This document shows positions 1 through 5,775 of a stretch of DNA of 8,060 bases, one piece after another. The stretch comes from Peptococcaceae bacterium. Lineage in GTDB: Bacteria; Bacillota; Peptococcia; Peptococcales; Peptococcaceae. The stretch covers positions 1-8,060 of the forward strand of contig JAFOFM010000040.1 of assembly GCA_017387265.1 (NCBI GenBank), in the 5' to 3' direction. Made by a program: the position numbers and the translations under genes. Within the stretch, counting starts at the first letter, position 1; the number at the start of each line of letters is the position of its first letter. The notes beneath the pieces are model-generated. The model ran no database searches. It saw only the letters and a list, made by a program, of their open reading frames with translations, and had not been told where the DNA came from.

Positions 1-151
1 AATGGATGGCAAAACGCAATTTATCTGCAGTGTTCAACTGTTTGATAAATGGTCGCAGTGTGGACTGGATATCGTACTTGGCTATAAAAAAGGCGAACTG
101 TTTATTGACGAAATTGAATTCTGTGAAGATATTTATACAGAATGGATGTAA
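1..151 (+). CDS. 3' end of an unrecognised gene (partial)
   Basis: An open frame enters from the left edge and ends at TAA 149-151, followed at once by another TAA. It gives about 49 residues ending in ...CEDIYTEWM. The ATG at 2-4 is in frame but is probably internal, because no ribosome binding site is visible and the gene most likely starts outside the window. The visible part alternates hydrophobic and acidic residues (for example GLDIVLGYKKGELFIDEIEF), suggesting beta strands of a small soluble domain; it has no membrane segment. I do not recognise the family. Support for coding is the reading frame running cleanly to a double stop and a hairpin terminator starting six bases later. A longer overlapping frame starting at position 6 has unlikely composition and runs through that terminator, so I treat it as a shadow. 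Confidence 0.6.
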   Translation, partial: MDGKTQFICSVQLFDKWSQCGLDIVLGYKKGELFIDEIEFCEDIYTEWM

Positions 152-156
152 TAACA

Positions 157-188
157 AACCGGCTGTGGCGAAATCGTCACAGCCGGTT
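157..188. terminator. Hairpin terminator between convergent genes
   Basis: The arms AACCGGCTGTG (157-167) and CACAGCCGGTT (178-188) pair perfectly. The stem can extend by three more pairs, one of them G-U, to a four-base loop at 171-174. On the minus strand the stem is followed by a moderately T-rich tail (TGTTATTA), so it best serves the minus-strand membrane-protein gene ending at 204. On the plus strand the tail is poor in T, so termination there may be weaker. Its place between two convergent stop codons fits a shared bidirectional terminator. Confidence 0.75.
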
Positions 189-203
189 CTGCAGTATAGT
201 TAG

Positions 204-548
204 TTACTTGAATAATCTTTTTTTCGCAAAAATAAATCCGGCCAGCCAGAAGGGGATGGAAAACAGCAGCATGCTAAGCTGATTATCCCGGATGCTGATA
301 TAACCGGCTACGGCAAGAAAGCCGAACCAGAAGATAAAAAAGCCTGCGGCAAAGAGTCTGTCGCACAGCCGGGCAAAGTGGGGCATGTGCAAAAGCAGGG
401 CGGCATATTTCACACACATGGCAATGCTGCAGATTACAAAGGGCATAAAAATAATTTTCGGGCTCGGTGTAATTATCATAAAATACAGCAGCAAAAGTGT
501 GATAAAGATGGCGGAAATCAGTCTGGCGGTATAGAAACTCTGTTTCAT
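204..548 (-). CDS. Small four-helix integral membrane protein, unknown function
   Basis: This 114-residue protein is almost wholly hydrophobic. Four membrane segments can be drawn at about residues 10-27, 31-53, 65-86 and 91-108. Basic residues sit at both ends (MKQSFYTAR at the start, AKKRLFK at the end), which suggests cytoplasmic termini. I see no catalytic motif and do not recognise the family. The start codon ATG at 548-546 overlaps the stop of the sirtuin gene upstream (ATGA, four bases), so translation is probably coupled and both come from one transcript. Linkage to a deacylase does not by itself show a shared function. The gene ends just before a hairpin terminator. I am confident that it is a real gene but not of its role; a small transporter or assembly subunit cannot be excluded. 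Confidence 0.75.
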   Translation of the reverse strand: MKQSFYTARLISAIFITLLLLYFMIITPSPKIIFMPFVICSIAMCVKYAALLLHMPHFARLCDRLFAAGFFIFWFGFLAVAGYISIRDNQLSMLLFSIPFWLAGFIFAKKRLFK

Positions 549-1270
549 AGTGTTATCTGCCCCAGTACTTCGCCGATTTTACCGTTTATGGCAAGGGCGG
601 CTTTGCGATGATAGCTGGTGTCATCCAGGTTAATAACCACCAGTTTACTGCCGTGATAAAAGTCTAAAAAGCCGGCTGCGGGATATACGGTAAGGGAGGT
701 GCCGCCGACGATTAATAAATCGGCTTCGCTGATGGCCTGTACGGTTTTTGTAATAACGGTTTCATCCAGCGGTTCTTCGTATAACACGACTTCCGGGCGG
801 ATGATGCCGCCGCATTGGCAGCGGGGGATGCCATCGGCATTTTTTACTGGTTCCAGATCGTATTTACAGCCGCATTTCATGCAGTAATTGCGATGAATGC
901 TGCCGTGCAGTTCCAGCACGTTTTTACTGCCGGCCATCTGGTGAAGGCCGTCGATGTTCTGGGTAATTACGGCGGTAAGTTTGCCCGCTTCTTCTAATTC
1001 TGCCAGTGTTTTATGGGCAATGTTTGGTGCGGCGTTTAAGGTTGGCTGCACAATCTTATCCTGATAGAATTCAAAAAATTCGTCGGTATGGCCTAAAAAG
1101 AAGCTGCGGCTTAAAATGGTTTCGGGATTGTATTTGTATTTGAGATGATACAGGCCGTCTACGCCGCGAAAGTCTTTGATGCCGCTTTCGGTGGAAACAC
1201 CGGCGCCGCCAAAGAATACAATACGGCTGCTTTCATCAATATATTGCTGTAAGGTCTGGATTGGGTTCAT
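545..1270 (-). CDS. cobB: Sir2-family NAD-dependent protein deacylase (sirtuin)
   Basis: The 241-residue protein is full length for a single-domain bacterial sirtuin, which removes acyl groups from protein lysines in the cytoplasm using NAD+. All family signatures are visible: the NAD-binding GGAGVSTESGIKDFRG (21-36), TQNIDGLH (103-110), the catalytic histidine in ELHGS (H122), a structural zinc site with Cys130, Cys133, Cys151 and Cys153, RPEVVLYEE (158-166) and GGTSLTVYPAA (189-199). The order resembles the Thermotoga-type (class U) enzymes; I see no sign of the Tyr/Arg pair of desuccinylases, though the substrate cannot be fixed from sequence. The open frame extends 47 codons upstream, but the ATG at 1270-1268 is preceded at proper distance by GGAGG and starts the conserved fold, so I chose it. 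It is first in a two-gene operon with the membrane protein at 204-548. Confidence 0.93.
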   Translation of the reverse strand: MNPIQTLQQYIDESSRIVFFGGAGVSTESGIKDFRGVDGLYHLKYKYNPETILSRSFFLGHTDEFFEFYQDKIVQPTLNAAPNIAHKTLAELEEAGKLTAVITQNIDGLHQMAGSKNVLELHGSIHRNYCMKCGCKYDLEPVKNADGIPRCQCGGIIRPEVVLYEEPLDETVITKTVQAISEADLLIVGGTSLTVYPAAGFLDFYHGSKLVVINLDDTSYHRKAALAINGKIGEVLGQITL

Positions 1271-1322
1271 AATGATTCCTCCGTGGGTTAAAAAGTCATC
1301 CAATGGCTGAACTGCTGATTTT

Positions 1323-1331
1323 ATTATAGCA
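1323..1331 (-). promoter_or_regulatory. Extended -10 promoter of the sirtuin operon
   Basis: Read on the minus strand, TGC is followed directly by TATAAT, a perfect extended -10 element, 52 bases upstream of the sirtuin start codon. No good -35 box lies 16-18 bases further upstream, which is common for extended -10 promoters. The element overlaps the region where the divergent dinB promoter would have its -35 box. Confidence 0.65.
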
Positions 1332-1346
1332 CAGAATATGTGTGCT
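1328..1346. promoter_or_regulatory. Imperfect palindrome between divergent promoters (possible operator)
   Basis: AGCACA (1328-1333) and TGTGCT (1341-1346) form six-base inverted arms around a seven-base centre. The palindrome lies exactly between the -10 boxes of the sirtuin and dinB promoters and overlaps the TG extension of the sirtuin one. A dimeric repressor bound here would block both. It does not look like the Bacillus-type LexA box (GAAC-N4-GTTC). That it is an operator is inference. Confidence 0.35.
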
Positions 1347-1347
1347 G

Positions 1348-1356
1348 TGTTATACT
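1348..1356 (+). promoter_or_regulatory. Extended -10 promoter of dinB
   Basis: TGT followed by TATACT forms an extended -10 element 29 bases before the dinB start codon, leaving a short leader that contains the ribosome binding site GGAGGTG (1374-1380). No convincing -35 box is visible. Confidence 0.55.
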
Positions 1357-1385
1357 GATTGCAGTTATGGAACGGAGGTGGCAGA

Positions 1386-2591
1386 ATGGACGCAAAGCAG
1401 CGGGCAATCATACATATTGATATGGACGCCTTTTATGCGGCGGTTGAACAGCGGGATAATCCGGAACTTCAGGGAAAACCGGTTATTATAGGCGGCAGCG
1501 TGGAAAGCCGCGGTGTGGTTTCAACGGCATCGTACGAGGCGCGAACATACGGGGTGCATTCTGCCATGCCGATGGCAGAGGCGCACAGACTCTGCCCCAA
1601 TGGTATTTATCTGCCGGTGGATATGCAGAAATACCGCCGGGTATCGCAGCAGATTATGGGTATTTTTCACCGGTTTACACCGGAGGTGGAGGCTATTTCG
1701 CTGGATGAGGCTTTTCTGGATGTAACTGCAAGCCAGCGGCTATTCGGCACGGCGGAGGAAATCGGCTATGCCATAAAAGGGCTGATTAAAACGGAGCTGC
1801 ATCTGACGGCATCTGTCGGGCTGTCGTACAATAAATTTTTAGCCAAACTGGCGTCCGATATGGATAAACCGGATGGCTTTTATAAGATTGCGCCGGAGGA
1901 ACTGGAAGCAAAGGTATGGCCGCTGCCGGTACGCCGTATGATGGGCGTGGGCGGCAAAACAGCACAGCTGCTGGAAGGCATGGGGGTACGTACCATCGGG
2001 CAGCTGGCAAACATGAATGCCGGGCTGCTGGAGCATATTCTGGGAAAACAGGGCCTTGTAATGCACGAAGTGGCAAACGGGATGGATAACCGTCCGGTCG
2101 AGCCGGTGCGCGAAAGCAAGTCGGTGGGGCGTGAAACCACGTTTCCGCAGGATATCGGGGAACAGTATGTACTGGAAACCATTCTGTTTACTCTGGCTGA
2201 TGATGTGTGTCATACCCTTCGCACCAGCGGCCTGAAAGGAAAAACCATATCGATTAAAATACGTTATCCGGATTTTCGAAGCATTACCCGTGCGGTAACG
2301 CTGGATTCGTATACTGCCAGTTTTGAACCGGTATTTGATGCGGTGCAGCGGCTGATGCGGGATAACTACCAGGATGGAACGCCGGTGCGGCTGATTGGTG
2401 TTACCGTATCCAGCCTGAAAAAAGATGACGAGATTATCGAGCAGCCGGATCTGTTTGGAGATGACTCCAGAAAGGTCCGACAGCAGGAGCTGAATCGTGT
2501 TATGGATAAGATTAATGCCAGATACGGGGGCGATACCGTCCACCGCGCAAGAAAATTAACCGGACGGGATAAAAACGGGGAACTTTTTTAA
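1386..2591 (+). CDS. dinB: DNA polymerase IV (Y-family translesion polymerase)
   Basis: The 401-residue protein is a complete Y-family polymerase, which copies past damaged template bases with low fidelity. The palm carries the metal-binding residues in HIDMDAFYAAVE (D12, with Y17 at the steric-gate position that excludes ribonucleotides) and SLDEAF (D107, E108). Helix-hairpin-helix residues of the thumb follow at about 187-209 (VGGKTAQLLEGMGVRTIGQL). The little-finger domain begins near SVGRETTF (246-253). QPDLF at 353-357 matches the consensus beta-clamp binding motif that recruits the enzyme to replication sites. The frame runs back to 1359, but ATG 1386 has GGAGGTG five bases upstream and begins as family members do. 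It is divergent from the sirtuin gene. Its last codons overlap an ECF promoter for the next gene. I see no canonical LexA box upstream. Confidence 0.96.
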   Translation: MDAKQRAIIHIDMDAFYAAVEQRDNPELQGKPVIIGGSVESRGVVSTASYEARTYGVHSAMPMAEAHRLCPNGIYLPVDMQKYRRVSQQIMGIFHRFTPEVEAISLDEAFLDVTASQRLFGTAEEIGYAIKGLIKTELHLTASVGLSYNKFLAKLASDMDKPDGFYKIAPEELEAKVWPLPVRRMMGVGGKTAQLLEGMGVRTIGQLANMNAGLLEHILGKQGLVMHEVANGMDNRPVEPVRESKSVGRETTFPQDIGEQYVLETILFTLADDVCHTLRTSGLKGKTISIKIRYPDFRSITRAVTLDSYTASFEPVFDAVQRLMRDNYQDGTPVRLIGVTVSSLKKDDEIIEQPDLFGDDSRKVRQQELNRVMDKINARYGGDTVHRARKLTGRDKNGELF

Positions 2592-2606
2592 AAAAACTGC
2601 GTCTAT
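2579..2606 (+). promoter_or_regulatory. ECF-sigma-type promoter upstream of the sigma factor gene
   Basis: GGAACTT at 2579-2585 and GTCTAT at 2601-2606 are separated by 15 bases. This matches the RpoE-type ECF consensus (GGAACTT, 15-16 bases, GTCTAA or similar). The -35 element lies in the last codons of dinB and spans to the base before its stop codon. A transcript would begin near 2612 and carry a very short leader with AGGAGG (2621-2626) before the sigma factor start at 2634. An ECF promoter directly before an ECF gene is the usual autoregulatory arrangement. Confidence 0.7.
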
Positions 2607-2633
2607 GAATTACCGGATAAAGGAGGAGCCGGC

Positions 2634-3233
2634 GTGGATGAAACAATACTGATTCAAAAAAGCCAGCGTGGTGATATGGATGCTTTTGAACAGCTGCTTT
2701 TGCGCTACGAAAAAAAGGTCTATACCATCGCGTATAAATATATGGGCAATGCGGAAGATGCCAGCGATCTGGCCCAGGAGGCACTGATCAAGGCGTACCA
2801 GTCCATTGGAACCTTTCGGGGGGAATCCTCCTTTGGCACATGGATTGGACGGATTACCGCCAATAAATGCCTGGATGAGCTTCGCAAACGTAAAAAGCTG
2901 CAGACGACTTCTCTGGATGAGGAACTGGAGCTGGAAGAAGGCAGTGTGCAAAAGGAAATTGTATCGGAACGGGATACGCCGGAGCAGCATACTATCCGGC
3001 AGGAAACGGTACATTATGTGCAGCAGAAACTGCAGCAGATGAAAGAGGAGTATCGCATGGTACTGGTGCTGCGGGAACTGGAAGGGCACAGTTACGAAGA
3101 TATTGCCGATATGCTGAACTGTTCGCTTGGAACGGTAAAATCCCGCATCTCGCGGGCGAGGAATTATTTAAAAGAGCTGGTATTAGCTGACCAGCATAAA
3201 GAAGGGAGCCAGAACGGTGCCGGAAACACATAA
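2634..3233 (+). CDS. ECF-subfamily RNA polymerase sigma factor (RpoE/SigW-like)
   Basis: This 199-residue protein has the two-domain layout of extracytoplasmic-function sigma factors, which redirect RNA polymerase after envelope signals. Region 2 covers about residues 20-90, with DLAQEALIKAY (45-55) contacting core polymerase and FRGESSFGTWIGRITANK (61-78) plus DELRKRKK (81-88) forming the -10 melting and recognition surface. A charged linker follows. Region 4 is at about 125-181, with the helix-turn-helix YEDIADMLNCSLGTVKSRISRAR (154-176) reading the -35 box. Translation starts at GTG 2634, seven bases after AGGAGG; the nearby ATG at 2638 is out of frame. The next gene overlaps it by 17 bases and encodes a membrane anti-sigma factor, which supports an inducible envelope-stress role. 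Subgroup assignment and regulon are not determinable from this window. Confidence 0.93.
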   Translation: MDETILIQKSQRGDMDAFEQLLLRYEKKVYTIAYKYMGNAEDASDLAQEALIKAYQSIGTFRGESSFGTWIGRITANKCLDELRKRKKLQTTSLDEELELEEGSVQKEIVSERDTPEQHTIRQETVHYVQQKLQQMKEEYRMVLVLRELEGHSYEDIADMLNCSLGTVKSRISRARNYLKELVLADQHKEGSQNGAGNT

Positions 3234-3972
3234 AAACGGAAATGTCAGCGATGCTCAACTGGATGCACTGCTGGCTGAATGGGCAGAGGCCGAAATCGAG
3301 CCGCCTGCCGGATTTCATGAACAGACAATGAAACGGCTGCGGGCAGAAGTGCAGCCAGCGAAAAAGAATAATGTAATCTCGTTATTTGCAAAAAACAGAC
3401 GGTGGACATCCATTGCTGCTGCGGCAGTGCTGATGCTGTTCTGTGTACCGGTGGTGCAGGGGCAGCTTGGCGGTGATGTAACCGGCAAGGTTCCGGATAC
3501 CGAAGTGCAGCTGGAACAGAATGCCGATATTTCCCTTGCGCAGGCAGGGGCTGCCGTGAATGCAGATAATGACATGGCAGATACAAAAGAGGAGTCTCCT
3601 GCTGCGAACAAAACGGTGCGGAGTGCAGCAGTGGTGCCGGATGCAGTACAGAATACCGGTGAAACCGGCATTGCAGCAGCATCGTTAACAGCAGAAGAAG
3701 CGCAGCCAATGGCGGCAGCGTATTCACCGGAAACAGAAACCGCAAACATGCAGGGGCGTATGGCAGCTTACCCGGGCACTGAGGAAGAGGCAACTCTGGA
3801 ACAGCTGCAGGAGGAACTGGCTGAATTAGAGGCTCAGCTGGCAGGTTATCAGGAGAAGCTTGCAGAATCGCCGGAGGATGTGAATCTGCAGGAACTGGTG
3901 GCCGAAACACAGAAAGCCATTGAGGAACTGCACGCAAAAATCGAGGACAGAAAAACACAGATAAAGGAATAA
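3217..3972 (+). CDS. Membrane-anchored anti-sigma factor, cognate partner of the ECF sigma
   Basis: The 251-residue protein overlaps the sigma gene by 17 bases and starts with GTG 3217, eight bases after AAGGGAG. The cytoplasmic part (1-62) has a helical segment DAQLDALLAEWAEAE (12-26) and PPAGFHEQTMKRLR (29-42), a pattern common in Bacillota anti-sigma factors. One membrane helix follows at about 63-82. The extracytoplasmic part is a low-complexity Ala/Glu/Thr-rich stretch (about 83-188) and then a Glu/Gln/Leu-rich coiled coil in two halves broken near ESPEDVN (about 189-251). The zinc-binding HxxxCxxC motif of ZAS-type anti-sigma factors is absent; the only cysteine seen near the N-terminal part is in the membrane helix. 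The identification rests on gene order and topology more than on sequence match. Release of the sigma factor, perhaps by regulated proteolysis, is inference. Confidence 0.8.
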   Translation: MPETHKNGNVSDAQLDALLAEWAEAEIEPPAGFHEQTMKRLRAEVQPAKKNNVISLFAKNRRWTSIAAAAVLMLFCVPVVQGQLGGDVTGKVPDTEVQLEQNADISLAQAGAAVNADNDMADTKEESPAANKTVRSAAVVPDAVQNTGETGIAAASLTAEEAQPMAAAYSPETETANMQGRMAAYPGTEEEATLEQLQEELAELEAQLAGYQEKLAESPEDVNLQELVAETQKAIEELHAKIEDRKTQIKE

Positions 3973-3984
3973 AGAAACGGGCAG

Positions 3985-4012
3985 CAGGCAGAGTAAACTC
4001 TGCCTGTTTTTT
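3985..4012 (+). terminator. Rho-independent terminator of the sigma/anti-sigma operon
   Basis: A nine-base perfect stem, CAGGCAGAG (3985-3993) with CTCTGCCTG (3998-4006), has a TAAA loop and is followed by six T (4007-4012). It begins 12 bases after the anti-sigma stop codon. Confidence 0.9.
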
Positions 4013-4115
4013 ATTGCTGTTTATGATACGGTTTTATTATGCTGTTCCGTTATGTGTTCACTGGCCTGAAAAAGACAGTGTCCATTATTCGACAAAATGT
4101 TACAAATTAAGTCCG
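4013..4115. other. Intergenic stretch without a recognisable gene
   Basis: AT-rich sequence lies between the terminator of the sigma operon and the promoter of the winged-helix gene. I see only a weak possible hairpin (CACTG 4059-4063 with CAGTG 4076-4080, 12-base loop). No open frame of useful length or RNA gene is apparent on either strand. Confidence 0.5.
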
Positions 4116-4148
4116 TTTACAAATGCTGTAAATCATGCTATAGTAACA
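4098..4148. promoter_or_regulatory. Nested inverted repeats over a promoter (candidate operator)
   Basis: An inner pair, TTTACA (4116-4121) and TGTAAA (4127-4132), is nested within an outer pair, TGTTAC (4098-4103) and GTAACA (4143-4148). The two are centred within about one base of each other. The inner left arm is the -35 box itself and the outer right arm touches the -10 box. This suggests a binding site for a dimeric regulator, possibly the product of the gene downstream. Function is inference. Confidence 0.4.
4116..4144 (+). promoter_or_regulatory. Near-consensus housekeeping promoter
   Basis: TTTACA (4116-4121), a 17-base spacer and TATAGT (4139-4144) form a strong sigma-A/sigma-70 promoter, with TGC just before the -10 box as an extended element. 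Transcription would start near 4151, leaving a leader of about 60 bases before the start codon at 4210. Confidence 0.8.
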
Positions 4149-4209
4149 GCAAGGAATAAAATGTAAGTACTTCAAGTTGTAAGCATAATGAGGAACGGGG
4201 TGGAACACG

Positions 4210-4512
4210 ATGAACGAACAGACAATGATATGGTTTTTACAGAAAACAGCACGTCATGAACTTAGCCGGGAGGCTACCAGTGTGTGGATGGACTTTTACA
4301 GCCATCTGCAGAATCAGAACCGGGCCTGCAATCCCCGGATTCCGTTTGCCATGCTGCAGGAGGTATGCGATATCGGCGGGGATGCGCTGCGGATGGCCTG
4401 CGAAGAGTTAAAAGAAGCCGGTATGCTGCAGTTTGTGTTTGAAGACGGGCGGATACTCTGCCGCCTTACAGCCGGCAGACTGTATTCCGCATCCGGGATG
4501 CAGGCGGTATAA
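4210..4512 (+). CDS. Small probable winged-helix DNA-binding protein
   Basis: This 100-residue soluble protein is not one I can assign to a named family. Its pattern suggests a winged helix-turn-helix: a first helix at about 19-36 (REATSVWMDFYSHLQNQ), a short helix at 45-53, a probable recognition helix at about 57-70 (GDALRMACEELKEAG), then two strands around a turn (MLQFVFEDGRILCRLT, 72-87) as the wing. The string EELKEAGML recalls the end of the third helix in many such regulators and replication-related proteins. The start ATG follows GGGGTGG (4197-4203) with six bases between. The gene stands alone between its own strong promoter and a terminator. The nested inverted repeats over that promoter would suit autoregulation. 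DNA binding is inference from secondary-structure pattern only. Confidence 0.75.
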   Translation: MNEQTMIWFLQKTARHELSREATSVWMDFYSHLQNQNRACNPRIPFAMLQEVCDIGGDALRMACEELKEAGMLQFVFEDGRILCRLTAGRLYSASGMQAV

Positions 4513-4516
4513 ACAC

Positions 4517-4551
4517 AAAAACTGCCGGATCATCAGGTCCGGCAGTTTTTT
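4517..4551. terminator. Bidirectional Rho-independent terminator
   Basis: A 13-base stem, AAAAACTGCCGGA (4517-4529) with TCCGGCAGTTTTT (4538-4550), encloses an eight-base loop. The run of T on one side and A on the other gives a U-tail in either direction. It lies four bases after the winged-helix gene and 48 bases beyond the end of the convergent SMI1/KNR4 gene, so it can end both transcripts. Confidence 0.9.
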
Positions 4552-4598
4552 ATGTCTGTTTGGATATCGGCTTAAACGGGAAACCGTTAAAAATCAGA

Positions 4599-5615
4599 TT
4601 ATAAATCGTATTTTTCGGCAATCTCTTTGCATGCCAGTACAATCTGTTCCATGTGTTCGGTGGTGAATACCAGAGAATTTTTCTGACCAACCATCATGCC
4701 GGCCGGTTTCAGTTTGCCTTCCCGGATGCGGGTTTCCATCCATTCCGCTACAAAGGCTGGGGCATAGCCGCTGGTGGTGAATTCGCCGTCTTCGGCTAAA
4801 ATCAGCGGATAATCGTGCAGATACTGTTTTACCGTTGCTTTCGGGAACGCAAAACTGTACAGCAGATATTCCAGGTCGTACATCAGCCAGCTGAGCGGAT
4901 CTTCATGCAGAGCAAAGTAGATTTTCTGCTCTACGATTTCACGAGCTACAGCGCGCACCCACTGTTCTGCCTGCGGAACGCCGCAGTTGCGGCAGATTTT
5001 AATTAACAGCGGGGAAAAATCGCCTTCTTCTACAATCTGAATTTCGTAGGTCCGGTCCACTTCCGGCTCTACCAGTTCGGATTCTTCTGCCAGGTTCTGT
5101 ACAAAGGTGGCAAAATCCGGCGCCAGTGTGGTGATGGAATCATCCTCCATATTTACATAGGCAACCGAAGGTTCGCCGTCCGGGCCGCAGTAGCGGTAAT
5201 CCAGCAGAATTAAATCAAAACCGCCGGAAGGACAGTCACAGATATATACCCCGTAGTCCGGATAATGCCAGGCATCTTTAAACAGTTTGTTGCCGGCAGC
5301 CCCGCACAGCGAGTTCATTTTTTTACGGCCGATGCTGAGAAACCCGGTAATTTCGATATATTCCTGTTCTTCGGCGTCCTCATCTGCCGGAAGGGCATAG
5401 CAGGTGGCATACGGTACGCCGCCGTTATGGTCTTTCATCAGGGCAATATAGGAGGCCGGCAGTTTGTAGCCGAGTTCATTCTCGATAGAAGCAATCAGGA
5501 CATCATCCGGTGTTTCATCTACATACTCTGCCAGTGCCAGTTCATCGTCATCCCAGAACTCCGCTAAATCAATCTCTGGAAAATACTGCTGTACATCTGT
5601 TTTTGCAGTCATCAT
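4599..5615 (-). CDS. SMI1/KNR4 (SUKH) domain protein
   Basis: The 338-residue protein carries an N-terminal SMI1/KNR4-type domain at about residues 36-176. Recognisable parts are IENELGYKLPASYIALMKDHNGGVPY (split as IENELGYKLP and SYIALMKDHNGG, 44-66), ITGFLSIG (89-96), the aromatic-rich WHYPDYGVYICDCPSGG (116-132), LILLDYR (135-141) and GEPSVAYV (147-154). The second part (177-338) is mainly helical, and I cannot assign it. SUKH proteins often act as immunity proteins against contact-dependent or polymorphic toxins, but many are single chromosomal genes of unknown role; no toxin gene is visible here. Three in-frame ATGs lie close together; AGGAAAGG on the minus strand (5629-5622) best serves ATG 5615-5613, with 5612 also possible and 5621 too close. 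It has no signal peptide or membrane helix. Confidence 0.85.
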   Translation of the reverse strand: MMTAKTDVQQYFPEIDLAEFWDDDELALAEYVDETPDDVLIASIENELGYKLPASYIALMKDHNGGVPYATCYALPADEDAEEQEYIEITGFLSIGRKKMNSLCGAAGNKLFKDAWHYPDYGVYICDCPSGGFDLILLDYRYCGPDGEPSVAYVNMEDDSITTLAPDFATFVQNLAEESELVEPEVDRTYEIQIVEEGDFSPLLIKICRNCGVPQAEQWVRAVAREIVEQKIYFALHEDPLSWLMYDLEYLLYSFAFPKATVKQYLHDYPLILAEDGEFTTSGYAPAFVAEWMETRIREGKLKPAGMMVGQKNSLVFTTEHMEQIVLACKEIAEKYDL

Positions 5616-5652
5616 AATCATCCTTTCCTGTAACAATATACATTTCGCTCTC

Positions 5653-5663
5653 ATCATATCATA
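5653..5663 (-). promoter_or_regulatory. Possible -10 region of the SMI1/KNR4 gene
   Basis: Read on the minus strand, two overlapping copies of TATGAT occur about 40 bases upstream of the chosen start. No good -35 box was found at the proper distance, so this is only a candidate, supported mainly by its place in the AT-rich divergent region. Confidence 0.35.
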
Positions 5664-5723
5664 TTTTTAAGTCAGCCGAAAGCTATTTTTATAGGCGCAA
5701 TTCTAGTAAAACCGGTACGGCTA

Positions 5724-5732
5724 TGATATAAT
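5724..5732 (+). promoter_or_regulatory. Extended -10 promoter of tatA-tatC
   Basis: TGA followed by a perfect TATAAT (5727-5732) forms an extended -10 element 43 bases before the tatA start codon. The -35 region is weak. The ribosome binding site AGGAGG follows at 5762-5767. Confidence 0.65.
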
Positions 5733-5775
5733 GGGACACAGATAAATTCAGTGAACCATAGAGGAGGAAATACAC

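Noticed and set aside
6..203. Open frame of 65 residues on the + strand at the left edge
   Set aside because: It overlaps in another frame the more protein-like frame ending at 151 and runs through the hairpin terminator.
545..1270. Sir2 protein as part of an antiphage defence system (Thoeris, SIR2-HerA or similar)
   Set aside because: It has the full zinc-binding and catalytic set of a single-domain protein deacylase, and no defence partner gene is nearby.
1271..1385. LexA box controlling dinB
   Set aside because: I searched the intergenic region for GAAC-N4-GTTC and close variants and found none; the palindrome there has a different sequence.
1839..2543. Long antisense frame opposite dinB
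   Set aside because: It lies wholly within dinB, has Arg/His/Pro-rich shadow composition and lacks a ribosome binding site that I can see.
3245..3958. Long antisense frame opposite the anti-sigma gene
   Set aside because: Its Pro/Leu/Ala-rich composition is the mirror of Gln/Glu/Ala codons on the coding strand, so it is a shadow.
4021..4060. Minus-strand ECF-like promoter (GGAAC followed by a CGTAT element)
   Set aside because: The spacer is too short and it would point antisense into the anti-sigma gene.
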